Both the position numbers and the translations under genes were made by a program. Positions 37,913-46,738 of a DNA stretch of 64,000 nt are shown piece by piece; position 1 is the stretch's first letter, and each line of letters starts with the position of its first letter. The notes under the pieces are model-generated. The model was not told where the DNA came from. It ran no database searches and saw only the letters and a program-made list of their open reading frames with translations. This DNA comes from Phycisphaerae bacterium (GTDB lineage Bacteria; Planctomycetota; Phycisphaerae; Phycisphaerales; SM1A02), in the NCBI GenBank assembly GCA_002717655.1, contig PBAY01000051.1:62001-126000 (forward strand). Reading direction: 5' to 3'.

Positions 37913-37935
37913 CATTCAGCATTTCGTGCTGAATG
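37913..37935. repeat. Perfect 9-base inverted repeat CATTCAGCA/TGCTGAATG
   Basis: CATTCAGCA is followed after five bases by TGCTGAATG. No T-run flanks it on either strand. It is in the 3' region of the hydrolase-like gene and may be a processing hairpin or protein site. Confidence 0.4.
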
Positions 37936-38013
37936 CACCCCCCCAATCCTCGAACGCGTCTGCTTGGCCAAGGTCACGCCTTGCCACTCTGGAGCACAAC
38001 GATCAGAGGAGGT

Positions 38014-40467
38014 TCAAGGCTGGGTGGCAAGGGTCCAGTTTCGATCGAAACTGCCGGACTTATGCATCCCTGACTTGAATGATGCCCGATCCATGATCAG
38101 CCAATCCGGCAATTGAACCATGGGATCCGTGACGAACACATGCTGCGCCAGACGTCGGCCTACATCACCAGATGAACCTATTGCCCCAACAAGCCCTTTA
38201 GGATCACCGGGAAGAGGTTGCAGGAAGAAGACGGCCAGATCTTCTCCAGTTCTGACTTCGTCACCGATCAGCAGCTCACCCGTACCGATCTTGATGGGTG
38301 CATCAGGCAGATAGGTATTCCAGACCTTGTTCGTATCCTCGTTACCGTAGAGAACGACATTCATGCCCTCGAGCATCTCATCAGTAACGGCTGTATCAGC
38401 CACGACTCGACCAGGCCCATCAGCCTTGCTCCAGAAGAATTCCGAATCAAAGCGGGCATGGCCCCACAGCTCCCGATCAGACTCATCATCACCTGCCGTA
38501 CCGTAGACCAGCAACAGAGGGCGGCTGAAGAGATGATCATGACCAGATCGAAGTCTGGTCTTCCCATTGACTTCACACGCCTCTGCGACTTCCCATCCGT
38601 CATCATTTCTGACCAGACAGAGTTCACCGGAGGCGGAGTCGACAGAGAGCAATTCATCATCGATATTGATGACAACGGAATCCTTGAACTGAAGCGCTTT
38701 ATTGCGCAGCAGTACCTGGCGAACATTCTCCGTCGAGATCACCGCCTGACCATCGACCATAGATGCTCGCAATCGAGCAGGGTGTTCGTAACTCAACCTT
38801 TGATGAATGATCGCCCAGTGTTCAGGGTGTGCCGTGACACATTCATCCTGAATGACATCAATCGTATTGATGTCAGGACGCCCATCACCTTCTCGCAGCA
38901 GATAATCAAGCATGGTGGAGTCAGAAATGGTTCCCGCACCCCACCAGCGTTCTTTCTCAGGCACGATCTCGAGCGTTGTACGGCCACTGGCGGATTGGCG
39001 GAACCCATCGACGTGCGAAACGCCTGACTTGATCGTGGGGTCAAACTGACCATGGCGATACATGAGATCCACGTCGGACACATTGCCGATCATTGGCATC
39101 TCTTCCAGCTGCGGCATGTCGATGCCGATGCAACCGACTCCCGAGAATACGCCGGGCCTGTTCATCGCCAGATCCCAGGCATCAATGCCCGCATCAGCAA
39201 ATCCATTGATAGCGACACGATCTTCATTGATCCCATGAAGGCTTCTGGCCAGTTCAAGTGCCTCGATGACATTGTTTCGCCCAAGTCCACTCTGCGCCAG
39301 ACCTAGACGTCTCGTGTTTGGAACCAGAATGAGTTCTTCCGTCTCACGCTCCTTCTCAAAGGCGTAGGAGACATCGATGATCCCGGACTTCAGGAGAGTC
39401 GGCATGGCCACCAGCACTTCATGCTCATTATTGGGCCCATCACCCAGGGTCCACTCCGGCGCAAGAATCACGCACTGCTGAACCGTACCCAGATCGTCCA
39501 CCCAGGTTCTCAGAAAGTGATCACCAATATTGCGTGAACTCACATTCATCACATAGGAGGCGAGCACCTCACCATCCGAGGCACGCTGAAGCTCCAGATC
39601 CACCGTATATGGAATGCCTGATCGTTTATGGGGTGGAGGACCGGCCAAACGGTACGGTACGCTGACGACGGAGTTGGCAGGCATGTATTCAACGTCGGTG
39701 TATTCCCACTCACCTGGCACGGCATCATCCGGATAGTCAGCCCAGTGGTTCAACGGCTCAAAACGAGTCTTCGTCGCAATGCGAAGATCACTCACAGGCT
39801 CCATGCCCTGATGTGAAATGAGCATCGAAGCGACCACATCAACTGGCTCGAGATGAACCAGCCACGGAAGCTTCTTGTCGTAGTGGCTGAATTCAAAGAG
39901 CGGCTTCTCCTGATCATGAGGCCTGACTCTGACGTAGACTTTTTCACTACTTGCCTGCACGAGAATCTCGTTGACACCGTCCTGCAGTTCAATGGGATAG
40001 GCCAGCGTCCCGCTTGAGTGTGGTTTGGCAGGACGCGGCAATCCGTTGACATAGAACTTGCTGTAACCATTGAGGTCGATGAGACCTGGACCAGCTGGCA
40101 GGTCTTCAACAGAGAAATACAGCCAACTACCCGGAGTCGTGCTGAATTCGTAGTCACGACCTTCAAGCGTGACCTCACTCCAGTTGGATTCCATACCACT
40201 ACCGCAGTCGACCACCTCGCCAGGAGCTGGCATGCCCAGGCGTTGATCCACGAGCATCAACTCTATTTCCTTAGCAATGCAGTCTGAATGGGCCGGATTG
40301 GCAACGGGAAGGTGCAGGGCCTGTCGAAGCTTGAAGTCGCCAATTGGCTGCGCGGTTTGAACTGATTCAACTGCCAACGCCAAACCCGACGAAACTACGA
40401 ACGTGAAAGCTCCACAGATCCAGCTTTTCACAGTGTTCATTTGGATACTGAAATGGGATGACAACAT
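38014..40467 (-). CDS. Secreted alpha/beta-hydrolase-like protein lacking the nucleophile serine
   Basis: A roughly 817-residue exported protein. GGGGGAG before the ATG at 40467 decides the start; the signal peptide is near residues 12-33 (VKSWICGAFTFVVSSGLALA). The first half is beta-rich (YVNGLPRPAKPHSSG, GVNEILVQASSEKVYVRV). The centre (about 340-520) resembles an alpha/beta hydrolase of the polyhydroxybutyrate-depolymerase/prolyl-oligopeptidase type. It includes the usual lead-in INEDRVAINGFADAG, but the nucleophile elbow G-x-S-x-G-G reads G-F-A-D-A-G, with Ala424 where Ser should be. The C-terminal part continues LLLVYGTAGDDESDR and ends with a strand-rich module. It is thus probably a non-catalytic binding protein. 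A regulator gene lies 48 bases upstream. Confidence 0.78.
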   Translation of the reverse strand: MLSSHFSIQMNTVKSWICGAFTFVVSSGLALAVESVQTAQPIGDFKLRQALHLPVANPAHSDCIAKEIELMLVDQRLGMPAPGEVVDCGSGMESNWSEVTLEGRDYEFSTTPGSWLYFSVEDLPAGPGLIDLNGYSKFYVNGLPRPAKPHSSGTLAYPIELQDGVNEILVQASSEKVYVRVRPHDQEKPLFEFSHYDKKLPWLVHLEPVDVVASMLISHQGMEPVSDLRIATKTRFEPLNHWADYPDDAVPGEWEYTDVEYMPANSVVSVPYRLAGPPPHKRSGIPYTVDLELQRASDGEVLASYVMNVSSRNIGDHFLRTWVDDLGTVQQCVILAPEWTLGDGPNNEHEVLVAMPTLLKSGIIDVSYAFEKERETEELILVPNTRRLGLAQSGLGRNNVIEALELARSLHGINEDRVAINGFADAGIDAWDLAMNRPGVFSGVGCIGIDMPQLEEMPMIGNVSDVDLMYRHGQFDPTIKSGVSHVDGFRQSASGRTTLEIVPEKERWWGAGTISDSTMLDYLLREGDGRPDINTIDVIQDECVTAHPEHWAIIHQRLSYEHPARLRASMVDGQAVISTENVRQVLLRNKALQFKDSVVINIDDELLSVDSASGELCLVRNDDGWEVAEACEVNGKTRLRSGHDHLFSRPLLLVYGTAGDDESDRELWGHARFDSEFFWSKADGPGRVVADTAVTDEMLEGMNVVLYGNEDTNKVWNTYLPDAPIKIGTGELLIGDEVRTGEDLAVFFLQPLPGDPKGLVGAIGSSGDVGRRLAQHVFVTDPMVQLPDWLIMDRASFKSGMHKSGSFDRNWTLATQP

Positions 40468-40515
40468 TATGCAAACTCCCCCTTGCCGCAAGACCATCCA
40501 GACTTCGGATCAAAC

Positions 40516-41151
40516 TCAGATATTGACGGCTGATCTCAACACTTCACTGAATTCATTCATCTGCAGTGGCTTGCGAATGAAGTATTTCACTCCAATGGCC
40601 TCATACTGCTTCATTTCTTCACTACGGAACTTGTTCGCCAGCAACATGACTCTTGTGCCAGTTTCACCATTGGCGATTCGAACTGATCTGCAGACTGCAG
40701 CAACATCCAGATCTGGGAGACGAAGATTGATGACCAGCACTTCAGGCTCAAGTTTGGCGGTGAGGACTCCTGCCTCATAGGCATTCGTCGCAACATGCAT
40801 CGAATACCCACCAATGGTCTGGGCAATACGTTCAATATCCTCAACGGTTTCCTGTTCATTCTCCACGAGCAACATGACCGTTTCACTTTCACCAAGGGCA
40901 TCAAGTGGCATGTGATGACCCTTCATGAACCTGATCAGTTCCCCTCGAGGAATTCGACGCGTGCGACTGCCAGGGACTCTGTAACCACGGAGTCGACCTG
41001 AATCAAAACAGCGAATGATGGTCTGCTGTGAAAGATTGCACAGACGTGCTGCTTCACCTGTCGTGAACACCTGCTTGCCGGCACCGGTGGCTTTCGCCTC
41101 TACAGATGCAGACAAATTGGGTCCGGAACCATTCGAAAAACCCCCCTGCAT
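40516..41151 (-). CDS. HTH DNA-binding protein fused to a degenerate response-regulator receiver domain
   Basis: About 211 residues. The start at 41151 (MQGGFSNGSG) has GGAGGGGGG just upstream; the longer start at 41169 lacks such a site. An N-terminal excisionase/MerR-like HTH (about 32-82: FTTGEAARLCNLSQQTIIRCF, then SGRLRGYRVPGSRTRRIPRGEL) is followed by a CheY-like domain (about 93-208). The receiver's acid pair is VENE rather than DD. The phosphoacceptor position in VLVINLRLPDLDV is Asn instead of Asp, while the Lys in FIRKPLQ is kept. It therefore probably does not take phosphate by the usual route. It may regulate the neighbouring exported protein 48 bases downstream. Confidence 0.82.
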   Translation of the reverse strand: MQGGFSNGSGPNLSASVEAKATGAGKQVFTTGEAARLCNLSQQTIIRCFDSGRLRGYRVPGSRTRRIPRGELIRFMKGHHMPLDALGESETVMLLVENEQETVEDIERIAQTIGGYSMHVATNAYEAGVLTAKLEPEVLVINLRLPDLDVAAVCRSVRIANGETGTRVMLLANKFRSEEMKQYEAIGVKYFIRKPLQMNEFSEVLRSAVNI

Positions 41152-41805
41152 GCCGTAGCCCCCCTCCATTACCTAGGTGATCTCAAAGTCAAAGCTTGCC
41201 CGTTGTAGCAAGCCACATCCAAGATGACGAGGTTAAAATCAGGCTTTTTGAGCCATAAACCTATTAATGACAATGGCTTCTGGTTAGGCCGCTCATCGAA
41301 TGAGGCCTTCATTCCAGATGGAATCACAGGTGATGGAATACCTTCTTAAAGCTGGATTTCCGGCTTTATGTCACCTTCAGCGGTCTTTTTTGTGCCCTGT
41401 AACCGAGTTGCCCCAGGGGAACTCTGGCAATCTGGGAAGCTTGTGTAATCTGCGAAGGAAGGCCTTGGGAGGCTGTCTGCTGCAATTCTCTGCCATAAAT
41501 AAAGTTACGAATCCTGGCGTTATCCACAAGTCATGCCCTATGGCCAACGGCCTGTGCTGGGAATCTACCCACGCGAGACCCTCTTCTGAGCAGGATTTCA
41601 AGATGCTGTCAAATGGTCATGCTCACCTGTCTGACTGATGCTCACTCCTGAGTTGGATCAACGGCAGATCACAAACGAGTCACCTACGGGAGACCTTCAG
41701 GCCACAAGTTGAGTTGTCACTCACCCTTCCAATTCATCCAACCAGATGTCAGCACCTATAATCATGTACCTCCCGCGGCTTCCTGTGGTCCGCCGGACCG
41801 CCACA
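41152..41805. other. Intergenic region between regulator and lepA
   Basis: These 654 bases hold no supported gene. A weak hairpin (AAAGCTGG...CCGGCTTT) lies near 41349-41368. A 112-codon frame (41300-41638) has no ribosome-binding site and no family resemblance. TATAAT at 41757-41762 is a perfect -10 box for lepA. Confidence 0.45.
41757..41762 (+). promoter_or_regulatory. -10 element TATAAT upstream of lepA
   Basis: A perfect sigma-70 -10 hexamer, 44 bases before the ATG at 41806. It lies inside the longer reading frame that opens at 41746, so if it is active that longer start cannot be translated from this promoter. No convincing -35 box is seen. Confidence 0.5.
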
Positions 41806-43620
41806 ATGCCCATTCGCAACTTTTCCATCATCGCCCACATTGATCACGGCAAGAGCACCCTTGCCGATCGGCTGCTGCAGGCCACCCGCGCTGTCAGTGA
41901 TCGCGAGCGAAGAGACCAGATGCTCGACTCGATGGATCTTGAACGGGAACGTGGGATCACCATCAAGGCTTCCGCCGTCACGGTTGAACATGAGTGTGAT
42001 GGTGAAGTCTTCCAGTTGAATTTCATTGATACCCCCGGTCATGTGGACTTCGCCTATGAAGTATCGCGGGCGCTCACCGCATGCGAAGGAGCATTGCTGG
42101 TCGTGGATTCAACCCAGGGAGTTGAAGCCCAGACCGTCGCGAATGCCTATCTCGCCGTGACCAACGATCTTGAACTGATTCCAGTCGTCAACAAGATCGA
42201 CCTGCCCGCCGCAGACCCTGATCGAGTGGCCATGGAAATTGAATCCGTGCTGGGCCTTCCCGCAGAAGACTGCATCTACTGCTCCGCGAAGACCGGCGAG
42301 GGAATCAGTGAACTCCTCGATGCGATCTGCCGTCAACTCCCCCCGCCACCTGAACCGGTGATCGAGGAGACCCGCGCACTCATCTTTGACAGCCATTACG
42401 ACGACTATCGTGGTGTCATCGTCTACTTCAGGATCTTCGACGGGAGTCTCTCCGTCGGAGACAAGATTCGCATGATGGGGACAGGACGAACCTTCACCAT
42501 CACCGAACTCGGGCGATACCGACCACAAGCTGAAAAGACCAAGAAGATTGATACCAATGAGGTGGGCTACATGGTGGCTGCCATCAAGACCCTGGCGGAT
42601 GTCCGGGTCGGTGACACCATCACGCTGGAAGCTCATCCCGCAGCGGAAGCGCTGCCCGGCTATGAAGAACCCAAGCAGATGGTCTTCTGTGACTTCTATC
42701 CCGCAACCGCCAGTGGAGATGAGGGATCAGGCCGCAAAGCAGACTTTGAAGCCTTGCGTGAAGCGGTCGAGAAGCTGCAGTTGAATGATGCGTCGTTCAC
42801 CTTCGATGTCCAGCATTCCGAAGCGCTTGGATTCGGATATCGCTGCGGATTCCTCGGACTCTTGCACATGGAAATCGTGCAGGAACGCCTGGAACGAGAA
42901 GGCGGAGTCGAGATCGTCCAGACGGCACCCACCGTCACCTATCAGGTGGCCACGACTGATGGGCAGGTCATGGAGATCCACAACCCTTCGGAACTTCCCG
43001 ATCCAACCCATATCGCTGAAATCCGTGAACCAATCGTCAAGATCGAGATCATCTGTCCTGATGGAAACATCGGTGATCTGATGACCCTCTGCGACAGCCG
43101 ACGTGGCATCTTCCGCGGACAGGTCTTCATTTCCACCGGCCGCCAGATGCTCACCTACGAGATACCGCTCGCCGAGATCATCTACGACTTCTACGACAAG
43201 TTGAAATCGATCACCCGAGGCTATGGAACGATGGATTATGAAATCATCGAGTTCCGAGCCGACAATCTCGTCAAGGTTCAGATTCTGGTCAATGAAAGAC
43301 CTGTGGAAGCCTTGAGCCTCATCTGCCATCGGGACAATGGCGAGAAGCGAAGCCGCGTGATCCTGCAGAAACTTCGCAAACAGATCGATCGACATCAGTT
43401 CGAAATTCCCCTTCAAGCCGCAGTCGGGGGCAAGATCATCGCCCGCGAGACAATCAAGGCCGTACGCAAGAACGTGACAGCCAAGTGCTATGGCGGCGAT
43501 ATCACCCGAAAGCGCAAGCTTCTTGAGAAACAAAAGGCCGGCAAGCGACGTATGAAAACTGTCGGCTCCGTGACCATCCCGCAGGAAGCCTTTCTCTCGA
43601 TTCTTGATCAATCAGAATGA
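41806..43620 (+). CDS. lepA: Translation elongation factor 4 (LepA)
   Basis: LepA is a ribosome-binding GTPase that back-translocates or remodels stalled ribosomes. The 604-residue product starts MPIRNFSIIAHIDHGKSTLADRLL, identical in register to known LepA N-termini (G1 HIDHGKST), then RERGITI (G2 region), DTPGHVDF (G3) and VVNKIDLPAADP (G4). The LepA-specific C-terminal domain has GYGTMDYE, REDN-like FRADNLVKVQILVN and KAVRKNVTAKCYGGDITRKRKLLEKQK. Length is normal. I use the ATG at 41806, not 41746, because homology begins there and TATAAT lies between the two starts. The second Skp-like gene begins 22 bases after its stop. Confidence 0.97.
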   Translation: MPIRNFSIIAHIDHGKSTLADRLLQATRAVSDRERRDQMLDSMDLERERGITIKASAVTVEHECDGEVFQLNFIDTPGHVDFAYEVSRALTACEGALLVVDSTQGVEAQTVANAYLAVTNDLELIPVVNKIDLPAADPDRVAMEIESVLGLPAEDCIYCSAKTGEGISELLDAICRQLPPPPEPVIEETRALIFDSHYDDYRGVIVYFRIFDGSLSVGDKIRMMGTGRTFTITELGRYRPQAEKTKKIDTNEVGYMVAAIKTLADVRVGDTITLEAHPAAEALPGYEEPKQMVFCDFYPATASGDEGSGRKADFEALREAVEKLQLNDASFTFDVQHSEALGFGYRCGFLGLLHMEIVQERLEREGGVEIVQTAPTVTYQVATTDGQVMEIHNPSELPDPTHIAEIREPIVKIEIICPDGNIGDLMTLCDSRRGIFRGQVFISTGRQMLTYEIPLAEIIYDFYDKLKSITRGYGTMDYEIIEFRADNLVKVQILVNERPVEALSLICHRDNGEKRSRVILQKLRKQIDRHQFEIPLQAAVGGKIIARETIKAVRKNVTAKCYGGDITRKRKLLEKQKAGKRRMKTVGSVTIPQEAFLSILDQSE

Positions 43621-43642
43621 ACTCAACTCAACGGAGCATGTC

Positions 43643-44368
43643 ATGACGCACCGCGAACGCCTACTCATCTGGTCGAATCTCGCAGCGCTGGTCGTGCTGA
43701 TCTCAATTGCTTTTCTCAGGCCCTCCAGTGTGATTGCCGAGGATGAAACCAAGGCGCCGGCACTGGGTCCTGCTTCATCACTTGATCTGGTCGAAGAAGA
43801 TGGAAAGTCAATCGAGTTGAAAGCCGTTGATGGGCGCCTCTCCTGGGGCGATGAGCCACAGCAGCAGATTCACTCCGTCGCCTATGTTCATATCGGGGCC
43901 CTTCTGTCACCGCTCATGGATGCCGAGGAGCGTGCTGAAGAACGTCGGACACTGGCTGAACGAATTCAGGAAGATGCTCAGGTCATGATTGATGAACTGG
44001 ACAGCCTTCAAGCTGAAATCGAAGGTCTGGATACCGCGGAAGGCGAAGGACAGGAACTCATCCAGAGAGGCCAGCAGCTTGCCCAGCAACTTCAAGCCTT
44101 CCGCCAGCAGGCTCAAGCAGTTCAGGAAGCTTCGATGGCTCAGCAACTCGAGCAGTGCTACAAGGAAATCGTCACCGGCGTGAATGTCGTTGCCGACCGG
44201 AAGAACATCGACACCGTGTATCGGTTCATTCCGACGGAGGATGAATTCTCCATCCAGGACATCAACAGTGCGATGACACAGATCCGCCTGCGTGCAGTCC
44301 TTCGTTACCCGGAAGATTCGGACATCACCGAAGAAGTCGCCGAGGAACTCAACATCGTTCTTGAATAG
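43643..44368 (+). CDS. Skp/OmpH-like periplasmic chaperone, second copy
   Basis: A roughly 241-residue product. A signal anchor or signal peptide (LLIWSNLAALVVLISIAF) is followed by an acidic segment and then VAYVHIGALLSPLMDAEERAEER, which resembles the first strand and helix start of OmpH proteins. A long Glu/Gln-rich coiled coil (about 105-185, many Q and A at heptad spacing) leads to the C-terminal strands NVVADRKNIDTVYRFI. The start is the ATG at 43643, with ACGGAG eight bases upstream. It is larger than classic Skp and not next to bamA, so it may serve another export task. It overlaps convergent lipB by 20 bases. Confidence 0.72.
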   Translation: MTHRERLLIWSNLAALVVLISIAFLRPSSVIAEDETKAPALGPASSLDLVEEDGKSIELKAVDGRLSWGDEPQQQIHSVAYVHIGALLSPLMDAEERAEERRTLAERIQEDAQVMIDELDSLQAEIEGLDTAEGEGQELIQRGQQLAQQLQAFRQQAQAVQEASMAQQLEQCYKEIVTGVNVVADRKNIDTVYRFIPTEDEFSIQDINSAMTQIRLRAVLRYPEDSDITEEVAEELNIVLE

Positions 44369-45059
44369 TCGCCGACAGCGCTTCGCGGAATTGTGATTGA
44401 AGAATGTCGAGGACCTCATCAAACGTCGGGCCTGCGCCACCCAGTTCAGCGTTGATGCTGGTCACGCCACGATCCACCAGTCCACAGGGAACGATGAGAT
44501 TGAAGAAGGACAGATCAGGGTTCACATTCAAGGCAAGACCATGCATGGTGACCCAGCGGCTCACACGCACCCCGAAAGCGCAGATCTTCCGAGCTGGATC
44601 TCCAACCCACACACCGGTTGCATCCGGATCACGATGCCCCTCAATTCCATAATGTGACAGGGTCTTGATGACCACGTCCTCAAGCCATCTCAGATAACAA
44701 TGAAGCCGAAGCCCCAGTCGATTCAGATCGAGGATCGGATACATCACGATCTGCCCCGGCCCATGCCAGGTGATATCCCCTCCCCGGTCAGTTGCCTGGA
44801 TCTCCACGCCTCGATCTCGAAGCTGCTCATCGGTAGCCAGGAGATGGTCGCGTGCACCCGGGCGATTCGAGATCGTAATCACCGGAGGGTCATGCTCCAC
44901 GACCAGCAGATCCATTCGAGGAGTTGTTGATTGCCGATCCGCGATGACCTCCTGCTGTCGCCGTCGCTGCTCGGCAAGCGCCTGGACATACGACATGCGA
45001 CCGAGATTGATCACCTCGATACGAATATCCGCTTGCTGAAGTAGGGTCTGCTTGTTCAC
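44349..45059 (-). CDS. lipB: Octanoyltransferase LipB
   Basis: LipB moves octanoyl from acyl carrier protein to the lipoyl domains of dehydrogenases and glycine cleavage H protein. The product has about 236 residues with motifs LLVVEHDPPVITISNR, TDRGGDITWHGPGQIVMYPILDL, the catalytic Lys in DPARKICAFGVR and the acyl-accepting Cys in NLIVPCGLVDRGV. The initiation codon is probably GTG at 45059, since upstream residues show no similarity and would run into lpxA; no strong ribosome-binding site decides it. It overlaps convergent skp-like sequence by 20 bases and is divergent from lpxA across 54 bases. GcvT in this window belongs to a lipoyl-dependent system. Confidence 0.93.
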   Translation of the reverse strand: MNKQTLLQQADIRIEVINLGRMSYVQALAEQRRRQQEVIADRQSTTPRMDLLVVEHDPPVITISNRPGARDHLLATDEQLRDRGVEIQATDRGGDITWHGPGQIVMYPILDLNRLGLRLHCYLRWLEDVVIKTLSHYGIEGHRDPDATGVWVGDPARKICAFGVRVSRWVTMHGLALNVNPDLSFFNLIVPCGLVDRGVTSINAELGGAGPTFDEVLDILQSQFREALSATIQERC

Positions 45060-45113
45060 GAGATTGCTTTGACGGCTCCGATGTACACCATGATAGGATG
45101 CCCGGCAATTCCC

Positions 45114-45929
45114 ATGACCCAGACTGCAACCATCCATCCCAGTGCTGTGATCGAAGATGATGTCCATCTTGATGAAGATGTCATCATCGGACCACATTGC
45201 ATCATCTCGGGGCCTGTACGCATCAAGTCAGGCACACGGCTGATGGGGCAGAACTGGATCGAGGGAAAAACGGAAATCGGCCATGGCAATGTGCTCTACC
45301 CCGGTGCAAGGCTCGGGGGGCCTCCGCAGGATCTTGGATTCGATGCCTCGAACCCGGAGCCTGGACTGGTCGTCGGTGATGAAAATACCTTCAGAGAAGG
45401 CTTCACCGCCCATCGAGGCAAGACGGACGAACCAACCCGAATCGGCAACAAAAACTATTTCATGACCAATACCCATGTGGGCCATGACAGTCAGCTCGGT
45501 GATCACATCACCATCGCCACGGGCGCCTGCCTGGGTGGACATGTCATCATCGAAGACCGGGTCATCATCGGAGGCAACACGGCAGTCGGCCAGTTCGTAC
45601 GAGTTGGCAGAGGCGCGTTTCTCACCGGTGGATATGCCACTTCGCAAAGTGTGCTGCCCTGGTTCATGATGACCTCAACCGGCGTATGTGGAGCCGTCAA
45701 CGCCGTTGGCATGCGTCGCTTCAACATGACCAACGAGGAAATCGCCCGGCGGAAATGGGTCTACAAGGTCATCCATCGAATGGGCCTGTCGATCGTTCAG
45801 GCAACCCGGATGCTCGAAGAAGAATCCAGTGATCCCGTCGTTCAGGAATATCTCGAGTTCCTCAGAATCAACGACCGTCCCATCTGCCATAACGCACTGC
45901 GACCCATCCGCGGTGGCAGCCGATCATGA
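45114..45929 (+). CDS. lpxA: UDP-N-acetylglucosamine O-acyltransferase LpxA
   Basis: LpxA adds the first 3-hydroxyacyl chain to UDP-GlcNAc, starting lipid A synthesis. The roughly 271-residue product is a left-handed beta-helix of hexapeptide repeats (IHPSAVIEDDVHLDEDVIIGPH...) with the LpxA segment LGGPPQDLGFD. The catalytic His lies in NTHVGHDSQLGDH, equivalent to E. coli His125. The downstream markers are NAVGMRRFNMTNEEI. The C-terminal helices are as in LpxA. The ATG at 45114 (MTQTATIHPSAV) is chosen; a TTG further upstream is rejected. It overlaps the next gene by 4 bases. Together with lpxD this shows that lipid A can be made. Confidence 0.95.
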   Translation: MTQTATIHPSAVIEDDVHLDEDVIIGPHCIISGPVRIKSGTRLMGQNWIEGKTEIGHGNVLYPGARLGGPPQDLGFDASNPEPGLVVGDENTFREGFTAHRGKTDEPTRIGNKNYFMTNTHVGHDSQLGDHITIATGACLGGHVIIEDRVIIGGNTAVGQFVRVGRGAFLTGGYATSQSVLPWFMMTSTGVCGAVNAVGMRRFNMTNEEIARRKWVYKVIHRMGLSIVQATRMLEEESSDPVVQEYLEFLRINDRPICHNALRPIRGGSRS

Positions 45930-46738
45930 ACAACGGATTCAACTTCGCCATTCTTGGCAGTGGATCACGTGGCAACTGCTCGGTCATTCAGATCGAATCC
46001 ATCCTCTATCTCGTCGACTGTGGATTGTCTCTGCGGCAGACCAGACTTCGAATGGAGACGCTTGGATTGAAGATGGAAGATGTGCAGGGCATCTTCCTGA
46101 CCCATCTTGACCGAGATCATTTCAACACAAGCTGGGTGGGACAGGTCAAACGCCAACGTATCCGTGTACACGCAGGCCCGATGCACATCACCGGCGTAGC
46201 CAAGGCAGGCTTGCCTGAATGGTGCCTGCATCCGGTGCACCAGGAAATGCGACTCATGCATGAGGAACTCGCTGTTCAACGTGTCGATGTCGCTCATGAT
46301 GAGGCAGGTTGTTCCTCATTCATCTTTCAGGCCAATGACTGTCGACTGGGGTGGGCTACTGACATCGGGCATGTGCCTTCGCATCTGCTGGATGCCTTCA
46401 TCGAACTTGATGCCATCGCCTTTGAATCCAACTATGACCGACGGATGCAGGAACAATCCGATCGACCTGCCTTTCTGAAGCAACGGATCATGGGTGGGCA
46501 GGGACATCTCTCCAACCGCGAAGCACTTGAAGCCGTCACCTCGGTATCTGATCGATCACGCCTTCAGCACATCGCCATGCTCCATCTTTCACAGCAATGC
46601 AATGATCCGGACCGCCTGCTGCGACTCTGGCAGGAGGAAGCACCTCAACTTCATGAAAGACTGGTGCTCTCCCGACAGAACACCCCGACGGATCTGCTTC
46701 GAATACAACCCGCCACGACGGAACTGCTCACGGGCTGA
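45926..46738 (+). CDS. Metallo-beta-lactamase-fold hydrolase (YycJ/WalJ-like)
   Basis: A 270-residue MBL-fold protein. It opens FAILGSGSRGNCSVIQIE, the signature of the YycJ/WalJ group linked with DNA metabolism or cell-wall regulation in Firmicutes. The metal motif is THLDRDH (H-x-D-x-D-H), so the second His of the usual H-x-H-x-D-H is Asp. Later ligands are WATDIGHVPS and the FESNYD segment. AIMLHLS-like and HIAMLHLSQQCND at the end complete the fold. The start overlaps the lpxA stop, so the two are coupled, although no functional connection is known. Its end overlaps the convergent gene by 11 bases. Confidence 0.85.
   Translation: MNNGFNFAILGSGSRGNCSVIQIESILYLVDCGLSLRQTRLRMETLGLKMEDVQGIFLTHLDRDHFNTSWVGQVKRQRIRVHAGPMHITGVAKAGLPEWCLHPVHQEMRLMHEELAVQRVDVAHDEAGCSSFIFQANDCRLGWATDIGHVPSHLLDAFIELDAIAFESNYDRRMQEQSDRPAFLKQRIMGGQGHLSNREALEAVTSVSDRSRLQHIAMLHLSQQCNDPDRLLRLWQEEAPQLHERLVLSRQNTPTDLLRIQPATTELLTG

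Larger units (their letters stand above)
37359..38013. other. AT-richer intergenic region with two long inverted repeats
   Basis: These 655 bases hold no supported gene and are visibly more AT-rich than their surroundings. They contain two perfect inverted repeats (37779-37809 and 37913-37935) described separately. The upstream region of paralog 3 is in its right part; the spacer TGCAAGTCTGTGCAAGTG near 37560-37580 contains a short direct repeat. Confidence 0.5.

Noticed and set aside
41300-41638. A 112-codon plus-strand frame in the gap before lepA
   Set aside because: There is no ribosome-binding site and no family pattern, and the region looks like ordinary intergenic sequence with a lower GC content. 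It could be checked by RNA-seq.
42727-43611. A 294-codon minus-strand open frame opposite lepA
   Set aside because: It is a shadow of lepA, which has all GTPase motifs and a full-length match.
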